Positions 18,691-29,618 of a stretch of DNA of 59,411 nucleotides are shown here, in pieces; positions within the stretch are counted from its first letter, which is position 1; each line of letters opens with the position of its first letter. Origin of the DNA: Oceanobacillus caeni. GTDB taxonomy: Bacteria; Bacillota; Bacilli; Bacillales; Amphibacillaceae. The position numbers were made by a program, and so were the translations under genes. The notes beneath the pieces were generated by a model that saw only the letters and a program-made list of their open reading frames with translations, was not told the origin of the DNA and made no database searches. The DNA is taken from contig NZ_JAHHXM010000020.1 in the NCBI RefSeq assembly GCF_019037185.1, positions 1-59,411 on the forward strand, in the 5' to 3' direction.

Positions 18691-20190
18691 ATGAAATATG
18701 TCATCGGAGTAGATTTAGGAACGAGTGCGGTAAAGATTTTATTAGTGAATCAACATGGAGAAGTAACGAACGAAATTTCTAAACCCTATCCATTATTTCA
18801 AGAAAAGATAGGCTATAGTGAACAGAATCCAAATGATTGGGTTGAACAGACTATTGTTGGTATTTCTGAACTAATAACATCATTTGATGGAAATCCTGAA
18901 GATATTGAAGGATTGAGCTTTTCTGGTCAAATGCATGGATTGGTTCTACTTGATGAAAACAAGGAAGTACTTCGCAATGCAATTCTTTGGAATGATACAC
19001 GTACTACAAAAGAATGTGAAGAAATATATGAACGTGTTGGTAGAGAACGCTTGCTTCATATTACGAAGAATATTGCTTTAGAAGGATTTACCTTACCGAA
19101 AATTCTTTGGGTAAAAAATCATGAACCGGAAATCTTTCATAAAGCTCAGTTCTTTGTCTTACCAAAAGATTATGTACGTTATCGATTAACAGGCCAGTTG
19201 CATATGGAATACTCAGACGCAGCTGGAACATTATTATTGAATGTAGCTGAAAAAGAGTGGAGTAAGGAAATCTGTAATATTTTAGGCATTAATCCGGAAA
19301 TTTGCCCGCCACTTGTTGGCTCTCATGATGAGGTAGGAACCATCACTGCAGAGATTGCAGAGTCAACAGGGTTAAGCACTGCAACACGTGTTTTTGCCGG
19401 TGGTGCAGATAACGCATGTGGTGCGATTGGTTCAGGGATACTAGAAGATGGAAAAACACTAGCAAGTACAGGAACTTCTGGTGTTGTTTTATCCTATGAA
19501 GCAAATGGTGACAAGAACTTTGAAGGTAAAGTTCACTATTTTAATCATGCAGCACCAGATGTATTTTATACGATGGGAGTCACTCTTGCAGCAGGGTACA
19601 GTCTATCCTGGTTTAAGGATACATTTGCAAAAGAAATTAGTTTTGATGAATTACTAGCAGATATAGATTCTGTTCCAGTAGGATCCAATGGATTAATCTT
19701 CACTCCATATATTGTTGGGGAAAGAACCCCACATGTAGATGCTAATATTCGTGGAAGCTTTATTGGAATGGATGCTTCCCATGAAAGAAAGCATTTTGCT
19801 CGTGCGGTGTTAGAAGGGATTACTTTTTCTTTAAATGAATCCGTAGAAATCTTCAGGGAAAATGGCAAAAACATTGATACAGTAATTTCAATTGGTGGAG
19901 GAGCAAAAAATGAATCTTGGCTACAAATGCAGGCAGATATATTTAATGCTAAGATTGTAAAACTTCAAAGTGAACAAGGTCCTGGGATGGGGGCGGCTAT
20001 GCTAGCGGCATATGGCTGTGGATGGTTTGATTCATTGAAGGAATGTGCCGATGAATTTTTGAAAGAAGATAAAGTATATCAACCAATTCCAGAAAATGTG
20101 GAAAGATATAAGGAATTGTTTGCTATTTACAAAACAGTTTATGGTGAGACCAGTGAACTGAACCAGAGATTAATGGAATATCGGAAGTAA
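18691..20190 (+). CDS. xylB: Xylulokinase
   Basis: The 499-residue FGGY-family kinase phosphorylates D-xylulose to xylulose 5-phosphate for the pentose phosphate pathway. The N-terminal phosphate loop GVDLGTSAVK, the substrate region SFSGQMHGLV, and the C-terminal GGGAKNESWLQMQADIF and QGPGMGAAMLAA are xylulokinase hallmarks. ATG 18691 follows GAGGAG. It is co-directional with xylA1 and probably shares its XylR-controlled promoter. Confidence 0.93.
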   Translation: MKYVIGVDLGTSAVKILLVNQHGEVTNEISKPYPLFQEKIGYSEQNPNDWVEQTIVGISELITSFDGNPEDIEGLSFSGQMHGLVLLDENKEVLRNAILWNDTRTTKECEEIYERVGRERLLHITKNIALEGFTLPKILWVKNHEPEIFHKAQFFVLPKDYVRYRLTGQLHMEYSDAAGTLLLNVAEKEWSKEICNILGINPEICPPLVGSHDEVGTITAEIAESTGLSTATRVFAGGADNACGAIGSGILEDGKTLASTGTSGVVLSYEANGDKNFEGKVHYFNHAAPDVFYTMGVTLAAGYSLSWFKDTFAKEISFDELLADIDSVPVGSNGLIFTPYIVGERTPHVDANIRGSFIGMDASHERKHFARAVLEGITFSLNESVEIFRENGKNIDTVISIGGGAKNESWLQMQADIFNAKIVKLQSEQGPGMGAAMLAAYGCGWFDSLKECADEFLKEDKVYQPIPENVERYKELFAIYKTVYGETSELNQRLMEYRK

Positions 20191-20197
20191 AAGTAGA

Positions 20198-20245
20198 AGG
20201 CTATCTCAGAATGAACGCAACATAAAAAGTGGGATAGCCTATTTC
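20198..20245 (+). terminator. Terminator after xylB
   Basis: AGGCTATCTC (20198-20207) pairs with GGGATAGCCT (20231-20240) through ten pairs including a wobble, followed by ATTTCT. Because the T tract is poor, read-through into the next cassette is possible. Confidence 0.55.
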
Positions 20246-20296
20246 TGCATATGTTTTACTTCTTAGGAATATATGAATGAAGGAGATAATTTTATT

Positions 20297-20947
20297 ATGA
20301 AAAAAGCATTGATTTTCCAAGGTGGATGGGAAGGACATGAGCCTGAAGAAGTAGCCACTATTTTGGCTGGAATTTTAAGAGAAGAAAGTTTTGAAGTGAA
20401 CGTTACAGATACTTTAACAACACTAGAGGAAGATGACTTAAGTAGTTATGATCTAATAGTTCCGAACTGGACACAAGGTACCATTACGAAAGAACAGTTA
20501 CAAGCACTTATGGATGCTGTAGCAAATGGTACTGGTTTAGCTGGACTACATGGAGGAATGGGAGACTCCTTTCGAATGGAAACAGAATATCAATTTATGG
20601 TTGGAGGTCAATGGGTAGCCCATCCAGGTAATGATGGTATGACCTATCAAGTACATATTTTAGACCCTGATCACCCTTTAACAGAAGGAATGGAAGATTT
20701 CACTGTTGTCTCGGAACAATATTATATGCATGTAGACCCTGCGGTTAAGGTGCATGCCACAACTAGATTTCCAATTGCAGATGGTCCACATCAAGTGAAT
20801 GGTGAGGTAGATATGCCAGTGGTTTGGACAAAAAAATGGGGAAAAGGAAAAGTCTATTATTGTTCCTTAGGACATGTTGCAGAGATTGTTAGAATGCCAG
20901 AGGTTATCAACTTAATGCGAAAAGGATTTGTTTGGGCAAGTAGATAG
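20297..20947 (+). CDS. ThuA-like protein
   Basis: This 216-residue protein has the class-I glutamine-amidotransferase-like ThuA fold (PF06283). Family features are the FQGGWEGHEP start, GLAGLHGG (about residues 87-94), and GKGKVYYCSLGH near the end. ThuA of rhizobia acts in trehalose use through 3-keto-disaccharides; most homologues are uncharacterised. ATG 20297 follows AGGAGATAA; an earlier ATG at 20273 lacks a ribosome site. It leads a cassette of two Gfo/Idh enzymes, a TIM-barrel protein and an aldo-keto reductase. It lacks an obvious nucleophilic Cys elbow, so amidotransferase activity is not suggested. Confidence 0.75.
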   Translation: MKKALIFQGGWEGHEPEEVATILAGILREESFEVNVTDTLTTLEEDDLSSYDLIVPNWTQGTITKEQLQALMDAVANGTGLAGLHGGMGDSFRMETEYQFMVGGQWVAHPGNDGMTYQVHILDPDHPLTEGMEDFTVVSEQYYMHVDPAVKVHATTRFPIADGPHQVNGEVDMPVVWTKKWGKGKVYYCSLGHVAEIVRMPEVINLMRKGFVWASR

Positions 20948-20993
20948 AAAGTCAACCAAGAAAAATGAAACGAAATAGAATGGAATGATTTGG

Positions 20994-22073
20994 ATGGAAA
21001 AAGTAAAAGTAGGAATAGTAGGATGTGGCAATATAAGTGAAGTGTACTTTAAAAATGCAAAGATGTTTGATTCCTTTGACATTATTGCGTGTGCAGATTT
21101 GGATAGTAATCTAGCAAAACAAAGGGCAGAAGTGTTCGAAATTAATAAAGTCTATACGACAGAAGAGTTATTAGCAGATAAAGAGATTGATCTTGTTATT
21201 AATCTTACTACACCTAGAGTTCATGCTAAGATTGATCTAGCAGCTCTTGAAGCAGGAAAGCATGTCTACGGGGAAAAACCATTAGCTGTTACCCGTGAAG
21301 AGGGAAAGAAAATATTAGAAACTGCAAAAGCAAAGGGACTACTTGTTGGAAGTGCCCCTGATACGTTTTTAGGTGGTGGCATACAAACGTGTAGGAAGTT
21401 AATGGATGATGGTTGGATTGGTGACCCGGTATCTGCAACCGCCTTCATGATGAACCATGGGCATGAAAGCTGGCATCCGAATCCAGACTTTTATTATCAA
21501 GAAGGTGGTGGGCCAATGTTTGATATGGGTCCTTACTATCTCACAGCATTGGTCACATTAATGGGCCCTATTAAACGCGTAACAGGGTCTACCAAAATTA
21601 CCTTTCCAGAAAGAACTATCACAAGTGAACCAAGATATGGTGAAAAAATTCAAGTAAAAACGCCAACACAAATCAATGGTGTACTTGACTTTGAAAATGG
21701 AGCAGTCGCTTCCATTATTACAAGTTTCGATACTTGGCATCATCATTTACCGAATATCGAAATATATGGTACAAAGGGAAGCCTAGTTGTGCCTGATCCA
21801 AACACATTTGGTGGACCGGTGTTTGTAAGACGACATGATCAATCTAATTGGTCTGAAATCCCCTTAACACATGGATTTACGGATAATAGTAGAGGGTTAG
21901 GTGTTGCAGATATGGCTCATGCCATTTTAGAAGGAAGACAGCCAAGGGCAAATGGGGACCTTGCTTTTCATGTATTAGATGTTATGCATGGTTTCCAAGA
22001 TGCTTCAGATACAAATAAACATTATGAGCCAATTCGTACATGTGAGCAACCTAGCCCCCTTCCATTAGATTAA
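20994..22073 (+). CDS. Gfo/Idh/MocA-family oxidoreductase (1)
   Basis: The roughly 359-residue NAD(P)-dependent dehydrogenase should oxidise or reduce a sugar hydroxyl. It has an N-terminal Rossmann motif GIVGCGNIS, the family EKP motif (GEKPLAV) and an alpha/beta substrate domain. In the usual D-x-G-x-H catalytic segment the sequence reads FDMGPYYL, so the histidine is replaced by tyrosine, as in a known subgroup. The start could be ATG 20985 or 20994; GGAATG upstream favours 20994. It lies 46 bp after the ThuA-like gene. The substrate is unknown. Confidence 0.78.
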   Translation: MEKVKVGIVGCGNISEVYFKNAKMFDSFDIIACADLDSNLAKQRAEVFEINKVYTTEELLADKEIDLVINLTTPRVHAKIDLAALEAGKHVYGEKPLAVTREEGKKILETAKAKGLLVGSAPDTFLGGGIQTCRKLMDDGWIGDPVSATAFMMNHGHESWHPNPDFYYQEGGGPMFDMGPYYLTALVTLMGPIKRVTGSTKITFPERTITSEPRYGEKIQVKTPTQINGVLDFENGAVASIITSFDTWHHHLPNIEIYGTKGSLVVPDPNTFGGPVFVRRHDQSNWSEIPLTHGFTDNSRGLGVADMAHAILEGRQPRANGDLAFHVLDVMHGFQDASDTNKHYEPIRTCEQPSPLPLD

Positions 22074-22137
22074 TTCATGACATGATTGGTGAATGTATGA
22101 ATCAATAATTTTTTAATATAAAAAGGAGTGGTTATCC

Positions 22138-23106
22138 ATGAAATTAGGTGTTTTTGCTGTTTTATTTGGTGATAAAAAGTTTGAGGAAGCATTGGATGTT
22201 ATCTCTGAAATGGGGTTAGAATCAATAGAAATCGGAACAGGTGGCTACCCTGGGGATGCGTATTGTGACCCTAAAGAACTACTAAACAATGAAAACAAAC
22301 GAAAGGAATTTAAAAGTGCCATTGATGAACGTGGGCTAAAAATAAGTGCCTTAAGCTGTCACGGAAATCCCCTTCACCCTAATAAAGAAATATCTGGGAA
22401 GCATCATGAACAATTCCAAAATACAGTTCGTTTAGCTGAAAAACTTGGCGTGGATACGGTAATTACTTTTTCTGGTTGCCCCGGTGAATCTGAATATTCT
22501 CGGTTTCCTGTCTGGGTAACATGCCCATGGCCAGAGGATCACACAGAAGTATTGGAATGGCAATGGAAAGAAAAAGTCATTCCTTACTGGACAGAGCAAA
22601 GTAAGTTTCTAGCTAAACACGGTGTTCGAGTCGCAATAGAGCCACATCCTGGATTTGTAGTATACAATAACGAAACAGCGATACGCCTTCGCAAAGAATG
22701 TGGCGATAATATTGGAGTTAATTTTGACCCGAGCCATCTCTTTTGGCAAAACATGGATCCTGTTGCTAGTATCAAAGAAATTGCCAAACATGATGCACTA
22801 TATCATTTTCATGCTAAGGATACTGCAATGGACCAACAGAACACAGCAACAAATGGTGTGCTTGATACAAAAGCCTATAGTGATGAATTAAATCGATCTT
22901 GGATATTTCGAACGGTTGGTTATGGTCATGGCGAGGAAACTTGGCGCAAGATTATTAGTACACTACAGCTAGTTGGCTACGAAGGCACTATTAGTATTGA
23001 ACATGAGGATAGTCTTATGTCAGTTGAAGAAGGGTTTCAAAAAGGTGCTACATTGCTGAAAAATATCCTAATAAAAGAAAAGGTTGGTGAAATGTGGTGG
23101 GCGTAA
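22138..23106 (+). CDS. Sugar phosphate isomerase/epimerase-like TIM barrel
   Basis: This 322-residue AP-endonuclease-2-type TIM barrel (PF01261) likely isomerises, epimerises or cleaves a keto sugar with a divalent metal. Probable metal ligands are E in AIEPHPG, D and H in NFDPSH, H in YHFHAKD and E in SIEHED. It begins at ATG 22138 behind AAGGAGTGG. The next gene starts 13 bp inside its end, showing translational coupling with a Gfo/Idh enzyme. Proteins of this superfamily include 3-keto-glycoside cleaving enzymes, which fits the ThuA and Gfo/Idh neighbours. Confidence 0.78.
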   Translation: MKLGVFAVLFGDKKFEEALDVISEMGLESIEIGTGGYPGDAYCDPKELLNNENKRKEFKSAIDERGLKISALSCHGNPLHPNKEISGKHHEQFQNTVRLAEKLGVDTVITFSGCPGESEYSRFPVWVTCPWPEDHTEVLEWQWKEKVIPYWTEQSKFLAKHGVRVAIEPHPGFVVYNNETAIRLRKECGDNIGVNFDPSHLFWQNMDPVASIKEIAKHDALYHFHAKDTAMDQQNTATNGVLDTKAYSDELNRSWIFRTVGYGHGEETWRKIISTLQLVGYEGTISIEHEDSLMSVEEGFQKGATLLKNILIKEKVGEMWWA

Positions 23107-24260
23107 ATCAAAAGGAAATTAGAATTGGCATGGTTGGCTATCAATTTATGGGAAAAGCACACAGTCATGCATATCGTGATTTACCGTTTTTCTTTGATAC
23201 AAAGTTAAAACCAGTACAAAAGGCGATTTCAGGAAGAAATGAAGCCGCTGTGAAGGAAGCAGCAGCGAAAATGGGATGGGAATCATACGAAACGGATTGG
23301 CGCCGTTTAATTGACCGCGAGGATATTGATGTTATTGATATTGTTACTCCAAATCATACTCATGCTGAAATTGCAATAGCTGCGGCAGAGGCGGGAAAAC
23401 ACATCATTACTGAGAAACCACTGGCACTAACACTGGAAGAAGCACAACGAATGTACGACGCTGTTCAAAAGAATAATGTGACTCATATGATATGTCATAA
23501 TTATCGCTTTGCTCCTGCAGTACAGTTTACTAAAAAACTGATTGATGAAGGACGATTAGGGAAAATTTATCATTTTCGAGCCAATTATTTACAAGATTTC
23601 ATTATGGATCCACAATTTCCACTTGTCTGGCGCTTAAAGAAGGAAGTTTCTGGATCTGGCGCTCTTGGTGATATTGGTGCACATAGTATTGATTTAGCTC
23701 GTTATTTAGTCGGTGAGTTCAAAGAGGTGGTTTCCATGATGGAAACTTTCATTAAAAAAAGACCGATTGGAGAAATGTCTGGAGGGCTTAGTGCTACCTC
23801 TGATGATAATAGTTCCTTAGGTGAAGTCACAGTTGATGATGCTGTAGCATTTTTAGCTAGATTTGAAAATGGAGCAATGGGGACCTTTGAAGCAACTAGA
23901 TTTGCTGGTGGAAACCGGAATAAAAATAAGTTTGAAATTAATGGGGAAAAAGGTTCTGTTCGTTGGGATATGGAAAATATGAATAATCTTGAGGTTTATT
24001 TTGGTGATGATGAACCGGGATTACAGGGGTTCCGGACGATTAATTGCACGGAAGAAATTCATCCATATGCAGGTGCTTATTGGCCGGCTGGACATATTAT
24101 TGGTTATGAACATACATTTATTCATCTATTATATGAATTTTTGAATGGGATTGCTGAGGATTACCAACCAGCACCAAATTTTGAAGACGGTTTAAAAAAT
24201 CAAAAGATATTATTGGCTGTTGAAAAGTCAGCTGAGGCGAGACAATGGGTGAGGATATAG
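23094..24260 (+). CDS. Gfo/Idh/MocA-family oxidoreductase (2)
   Basis: This 388-residue NAD(P)-dependent sugar dehydrogenase has MVGYQFMGKAHSHAYRD at the N-terminus, TEKPLAL and the canonical DIGAHSIDLARYL catalytic segment with Asp and His. It starts at GTG 23094 (GTG 23097 is an alternative), overlapping the TIM-barrel gene. It is clearly distinct from the first Gfo/Idh protein of the cassette, so the two may act on different hydroxyls or as an oxidation and re-reduction pair. Confidence 0.8.
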   Translation: MVGVNQKEIRIGMVGYQFMGKAHSHAYRDLPFFFDTKLKPVQKAISGRNEAAVKEAAAKMGWESYETDWRRLIDREDIDVIDIVTPNHTHAEIAIAAAEAGKHIITEKPLALTLEEAQRMYDAVQKNNVTHMICHNYRFAPAVQFTKKLIDEGRLGKIYHFRANYLQDFIMDPQFPLVWRLKKEVSGSGALGDIGAHSIDLARYLVGEFKEVVSMMETFIKKRPIGEMSGGLSATSDDNSSLGEVTVDDAVAFLARFENGAMGTFEATRFAGGNRNKNKFEINGEKGSVRWDMENMNNLEVYFGDDEPGLQGFRTINCTEEIHPYAGAYWPAGHIIGYEHTFIHLLYEFLNGIAEDYQPAPNFEDGLKNQKILLAVEKSAEARQWVRI

Positions 24261-24319
24261 AAAATCTATGTAGATAAAAGTCATATTAAAAAGTCATGGT
24301 AAAGAATAGGAGGATAAAA

Positions 24320-25303
24320 TTGAATTATAAACAACTTGGAAATACAGATCTAAAAATTAGCGAACTAAGTTTCGGAACTTGGGCAATTGGTGGTTCATGG
24401 GGAAAGGTAAATGATACAGAGGCATTAAAAGGATTGCAGCGTGCAATGGATTTAGGCGTGAACTTCTTTGATACAGCAGATGTTTATGGGGATGGACATG
24501 CGGAAGAATTACTGGCAAAAGCGACAAAAGGAAAGGAATCAGAGATATATATTGCCTCGAAGTTTTGCCGTGCTGGTGATATTCATGATTCCAATAATTA
24601 TTCAGAAGAACGAGTGAGGGCATATTGTGAAAGTAGCTTGAAGCGTTTAAACCGCGAAACAATTGATTTGTATCAAATTCATTGTCCACCATTAGAAATC
24701 TTACAAGATGGTAGTGTATTTGATGTTCTTGAAAAATTAAAAGCAGAAGGAAAAATTCGTTATTATGGTGTGAGTGTGGAAACAGTAGAAGAGGGGCTAT
24801 ATTGCATTGAGAATACGAATGCGAGTTCCTTACAAGTAATCTTTAATATATTCCGGCAAAAACCAATGGAGGAATTGTTCCCACAAGCTGTAAAAAATGG
24901 GATAGGAATTCTTGCAAGAGTTCCATTAGCTAGTGGATTACTTACAGGAAAATTTAGCAAGGATACGACATTTGAAGAAGACGACCATCGTCGATTTAAT
25001 CAAGACGGGGAAGCGTTTAATGTAGGAGAAACTTTTGCCGGGCTTGAATTTAAAAAAGGTGTTGAGCTAAGTAAACAGCTGGAATGGATTGCAAAAGGAA
25101 GAGAAAATATGACGAAAGCTGCTTTAAAATGGATTTTAGAACATGAAGCAGTAACAAGTGTGATCCCCGGCTTCCGCAATGTAAAACAGGTAGAAGATAA
25201 CTTGGGTGCGCTTGAAGTGAAAGATTATACTCAAGAAGAAATGGAACAACTAAAAACCTTCTATCATGATAATGTAAAGGATTATATTCGTGGTGTTTAT
25301 TAA
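24320..25303 (+). CDS. Aldo/keto reductase
   Basis: The 327-residue NADPH-dependent (alpha/beta)8 reductase shows the AKR tetrad region: D and Y in FFDTADVYGDG, K in IASKF and H in YQIHCPP. SVIPGFRNVKQVEDN near the C-terminus is the coenzyme-binding segment. The start is TTG 24320, six bases after AGGAGG. It ends the cassette that begins with the ThuA-like gene. A keto-sugar or sugar aldehyde substrate is inferred from context. Confidence 0.82.
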   Translation: MNYKQLGNTDLKISELSFGTWAIGGSWGKVNDTEALKGLQRAMDLGVNFFDTADVYGDGHAEELLAKATKGKESEIYIASKFCRAGDIHDSNNYSEERVRAYCESSLKRLNRETIDLYQIHCPPLEILQDGSVFDVLEKLKAEGKIRYYGVSVETVEEGLYCIENTNASSLQVIFNIFRQKPMEELFPQAVKNGIGILARVPLASGLLTGKFSKDTTFEEDDHRRFNQDGEAFNVGETFAGLEFKKGVELSKQLEWIAKGRENMTKAALKWILEHEAVTSVIPGFRNVKQVEDNLGALEVKDYTQEEMEQLKTFYHDNVKDYIRGVY

Positions 25304-25324
25304 TAAGATATGGTCGTTGTGCAA

Positions 25325-25564
25325 AGAGGATGGGACATAACTAAACTTCTTATTCAAAAGACGAACAAAGTGCTATTTTAGCGTAGGAAATATACGTAGA
25401 CTCCTGCGGGAGGAAAGGCCTAGGTGAGACCCCGCAGTGCGACAGCACGAGGAGGCTCAACAGCCGCCCGCGGAAAGCGAAGTATATTTCCGGAGCGCAT
25501 ATATGCTCCAACCATTATATCGTTCGGATTTTTCTTCGATTAAATTCCTTTTGTCCCGGCCTCT
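25325..25564. repeat. Long foldback REP-like element between genes
   Basis: The outer arms AGAGG..GGGACA (25325-25337) and TGTCCC..CCTCT (25552-25564) are inverted, and GGAAATATAC (25386-25395) pairs with GTATATTTCC (25482-25491) around a GC-rich core. The core (ACTCCTGCGGGAGG ... CCGCCCGCGGAAAGCGAAG) resembles an interspersed repeat common in Bacillaceae. It fills the gap between the aldo-keto reductase and deacetylase genes and could terminate transcription from either side. Confidence 0.65.
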
Positions 25565-25599
25565 TTACAATGATAGGAATCATGAAGGGGGCGAAATGA

Positions 25600-26214
25600 T
25601 TGAATAAAATGATTAATGAAGTACCGAATACACAAAAAAGGATAGCCATTACCTTTGATGATGGACCAAATCCTATTTTTACACCAAAGATTTTGGATAT
25701 TTTTGCAAAAGTGGAAGGAAAAGCAACATTTTTTATGATTGGTGAACAAATAGATAACTATCCTGATATCGCTAGAGAGGTTGTTAGACAAGGACATGAA
25801 ATTGGAAATCATACGTATTCACATGTTAATTTAACTGAATTAAGCCCACTCGAGTGTTTGGATGAATTGAAACGTAATGAGAATTTAATCCAGAAATTTA
25901 CTGGAACAAAGCCTCTTGTGTTTCGTCCTCCTTTTCTTGCATATGACGAAAAGACTATTTCAATGCTGAGGGAGAGGAGTTACCAAATGATTGGTGCGCT
26001 GAATACAGATGCCCTAGATTGGGAACAGCCTGGAGTTGACTTTATTTTATCAAAATCAAGAAATCACGTGAAAAATGGAAGCATCCTTATATTCCATGAT
26101 GGATATGGCAATCGTTCACAAACGATAGAAGCAGTAAGTGTGCTAGTACCTGAACTTAAATCACAAGGTTATGAGTTGGTAACAGTAAGTGAATTATTGA
26201 AAGCAATTGAGTAA
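25600..26214 (+). CDS. Polysaccharide deacetylase (CE4/NodB)
   Basis: This 204-residue carbohydrate-esterase-4 domain protein has the motifs TFDDGPNP (catalytic base and metal Asp), HEIGNHTYSHVN (metal histidines), RPPF and IFHDG. It would remove N- or O-acetyl groups; next to a xylanase, acetylxylan is a plausible substrate, but peptidoglycan or chitin oligomers are equally typical. No signal peptide is visible, so it may be cytoplasmic and act on imported oligosaccharides. TTG 25600 is eight bases after AAGGGGG. Confidence 0.82.
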   Translation: MNKMINEVPNTQKRIAITFDDGPNPIFTPKILDIFAKVEGKATFFMIGEQIDNYPDIAREVVRQGHEIGNHTYSHVNLTELSPLECLDELKRNENLIQKFTGTKPLVFRPPFLAYDEKTISMLRERSYQMIGALNTDALDWEQPGVDFILSKSRNHVKNGSILIFHDGYGNRSQTIEAVSVLVPELKSQGYELVTVSELLKAIE

Positions 26215-26272
26215 CCTCTCTTTAGTTGATAAGGAAGCATCTAACTAGGATGGAGGACTAATTTTTAGAAAC

Positions 26273-26314
26273 TTCATTCAACTAATGGATATACTAAGTT
26301 TATTACTGTATAAT
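26273..26314 (+). promoter_or_regulatory. Degenerate XylR operator and promoter of the xylanase gene
   Basis: TTCATTCAA (26273-26281), 3 bp, ATGGATATA (26285-26293) repeats the xyl operator geometry; ATGGATATACTAAG matches the xylA2 sequence at 12 of 14 bases. The -35 TGGATA (26286-26291), 17-bp spacer and -10 TATAAT (26309-26314) sit in the same register. The leader to the ATG is about 165 nt with nothing else recognised. Confidence 0.6.
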
Positions 26315-26469
26315 AAAAATGATAGGGCTTTCATCTTAGAGTTTACGATATTAATACTAGTTTTTAAAAAGGGGTGATTTCTAAACTATTCCAAAAACTA
26401 ACAAATGAGGTGATACGAATCCGAGTTTTTAATCATCTTAGTTCAATCATTAAACGGACAAAGTATTAA

Positions 26470-27999
<1,530 letters not shown>

Positions 28000-28022
28000 T
28001 AGATAAAATATCGGAATACAAG

Positions 28023-28052
28023 AAAGGGGTTTACATTTAGTGAACCCTTTTT
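28023..28052 (+). terminator. Terminator after the xylanase gene
   Basis: AAGGGGTTTAC (28024-28034) and GTGAACCCTTT (28040-28050) form a stem followed by T residues. Confidence 0.7.
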
Positions 28053-28079
28053 ATGTTATAAGAAAAAGTTTACAATAAC

Positions 28080-28121
28080 TTTGTTCATTCGATGGACAAA
28101 CTAAGATTTAGCTGTTATAAT
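28080..28121 (+). promoter_or_regulatory. XylR operator and promoter of xylA2
   Basis: TTTGTTCAT (28080-28088), TCG, ATGGACAAA (28092-28100) is the best palindrome of the set. The -35 TGGACA (28093-28098) is inside the right half, and -10 TATAAT (28116-28121) is 17 bp on, so bound repressor would exclude RNA polymerase. Confidence 0.8.
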
Positions 28122-28126
28122 GAATT

Positions 28127-28140
28127 TGTAAACAGTTACA
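28127..28140 (+). promoter_or_regulatory. cre-like site at the xylA2 start
   Basis: TGTAAACAGTTACA differs from the cre consensus only at the G of the central CG. It overlaps the predicted transcription start, a place used for CcpA repression. Confidence 0.5.
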
Positions 28141-28161
28141 AAAGCTATTGGAGGTATATAA

Positions 28162-29487
28162 ATGACTTATTTTAATAATATCAATAGAATTCAATATGAA
28201 GGACCAAAATCAAATAATCCATTGGCATTTAAATTTTATAATCCGGAAGAAAAAGTCGGCGGTAAAACGATGGAAGAAATTCTTCGATTCGGTGTAGCAT
28301 ACTGGCATACATTTACAGAAGATTTATCTGATCCATTTGGTGCAGGTACCGCTATCCGCCCTTGGGATAAATACCAAGGCATGGATCGTGCCAAAGCACG
28401 TGTCGAAGCAGCATTCGAGTTCTTTGAAAAAATAAATGCTCCTTTCTTTGCATTTCATGATGTGGACATCGCACCTGAAGGGGATACATTGGCAGAATCC
28501 AACAAGAATTTAGATACGATTGTTGCGATGATCAAAGAATACATGAAAGACAGTAAGACCAAATTACTGTGGAATACTGTTAATAATTTCAGCCATCCAC
28601 GTTTTGTTCATGGTGCGGGTTCATCAAGTAATGCAGATGTTTTTGCTTATGCAGCTGCTAAAGTGAAAAAAGGATTAGAAGTAGGAAAAGAATTAGGTGC
28701 TGAAAACTATGTATTCTGGGGTGGCCGTGAAGGTTATGAAACACTACTAAATACAGATATGAAACTAGAAATGGACAACCTTGGTCGTTTCTTCCATATG
28801 GCAAATGACTATGCAAAAGAAATTGGATTTGACGCACAATTCCTAATCGAGCCAAAACCAAAAGAGCCAACCTCTCATCAATATGACTTTGATGTAGCAA
28901 GTGGTTATGCATTCTTACAACACTATGGCCTTGAAGATGTACTCAAATTTAACATCGAAGCAAACCATGCAACACTTGCTGGTCATACGTTTGAACATGA
29001 ATTACACTATGCACGTATTCACAACATGCTAGGATCTGTGGATGCTAACCAAGGTCATCCATTACTAGGATGGGATACAGATGAATTCCCAACAGACCTT
29101 CATACAACTGTATTAGCTATGTATGAAATTCTAAAAAATGGTGGACTTGGTCGTGGAGGATTGAACTTTGACGCAAAAGTTCGCCGTGGTTCATTTACAC
29201 CGGAAGATTTATTCCATGCCCATATTGCAGGGATGGACAGCTTTGCAGTAGGATTAAAAGTAGCTCAACGTTTAATAGACGATAGAGTACTAGAGGATGT
29301 ACTAGAGGATCGTTATGCGAGTTTTAAAGAAGGCATTGGTCTTGACATAGTAGAAGGAAATACAGATTTCCACAAACTAGAAGAACATGCCCTTGGCTTA
29401 ACAGAAATTAGCAATAAATCTGGTAAACTAGAACGCATCAAAGCTACGATTAATCAATATTTACTTACGACATTTGCTGGGAAGTAA
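28162..29487 (+). CDS. xylA: Xylose isomerase (copy 2)
   Basis: This 441-residue enzyme is about 95% identical to the copy at 17281 (some 21 differences counted by eye), and all catalytic and metal-binding motifs are retained. It has its own XylR-type promoter and cre-like site and starts behind TTGGAGG. Synonymous differences between copies are spread along the gene, but a long stretch near the 3' end (around 29410-29460) is identical in DNA, which suggests an older duplication with some gene conversion. It stands alone between hairpins, not with a second xylB. Confidence 0.92.
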   Translation: MTYFNNINRIQYEGPKSNNPLAFKFYNPEEKVGGKTMEEILRFGVAYWHTFTEDLSDPFGAGTAIRPWDKYQGMDRAKARVEAAFEFFEKINAPFFAFHDVDIAPEGDTLAESNKNLDTIVAMIKEYMKDSKTKLLWNTVNNFSHPRFVHGAGSSSNADVFAYAAAKVKKGLEVGKELGAENYVFWGGREGYETLLNTDMKLEMDNLGRFFHMANDYAKEIGFDAQFLIEPKPKEPTSHQYDFDVASGYAFLQHYGLEDVLKFNIEANHATLAGHTFEHELHYARIHNMLGSVDANQGHPLLGWDTDEFPTDLHTTVLAMYEILKNGGLGRGGLNFDAKVRRGSFTPEDLFHAHIAGMDSFAVGLKVAQRLIDDRVLEDVLEDRYASFKEGIGLDIVEGNTDFHKLEEHALGLTEISNKSGKLERIKATINQYLLTTFAGK

Positions 29488-29520
29488 ATGTAGCATTTTG
29501 AACCTAATATGAAACAATAG

Positions 29521-29551
29521 GGAGATCGAACAATAGATTTGTTTGATCTCC
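29521..29551 (+). terminator. Hairpin after xylA2
   Basis: GGAGATCGAACAA (29521-29533) pairs with TTGTTTGATCTCC (29539-29551) with one wobble. No T run follows, so it may be a weak terminator or a 3'-end stabiliser. Confidence 0.6.
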
Positions 29552-29598
29552 TGATAGAATTCGCAAAATTAATATTATAGTTTGTGAGCGTTTTACAG

Positions 29599-29618
29599 TA
29601 TAATAAGGAAGCGCTTCC
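29599..29618 (+). promoter_or_regulatory. Promoter -10 with overlapping cre-like palindrome, symporter gene
   Basis: TATAAT (29599-29604) has no good -35. GGAAGCGCTTCC (29607-29618), a perfect palindrome with the cre core AAGCGCTT, covers the expected start site. A second cre-like sequence TGAAAGCGATTTAA lies at 29683-29696, one base from consensus. CcpA or another LacI-family protein could bind both. Confidence 0.5.
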
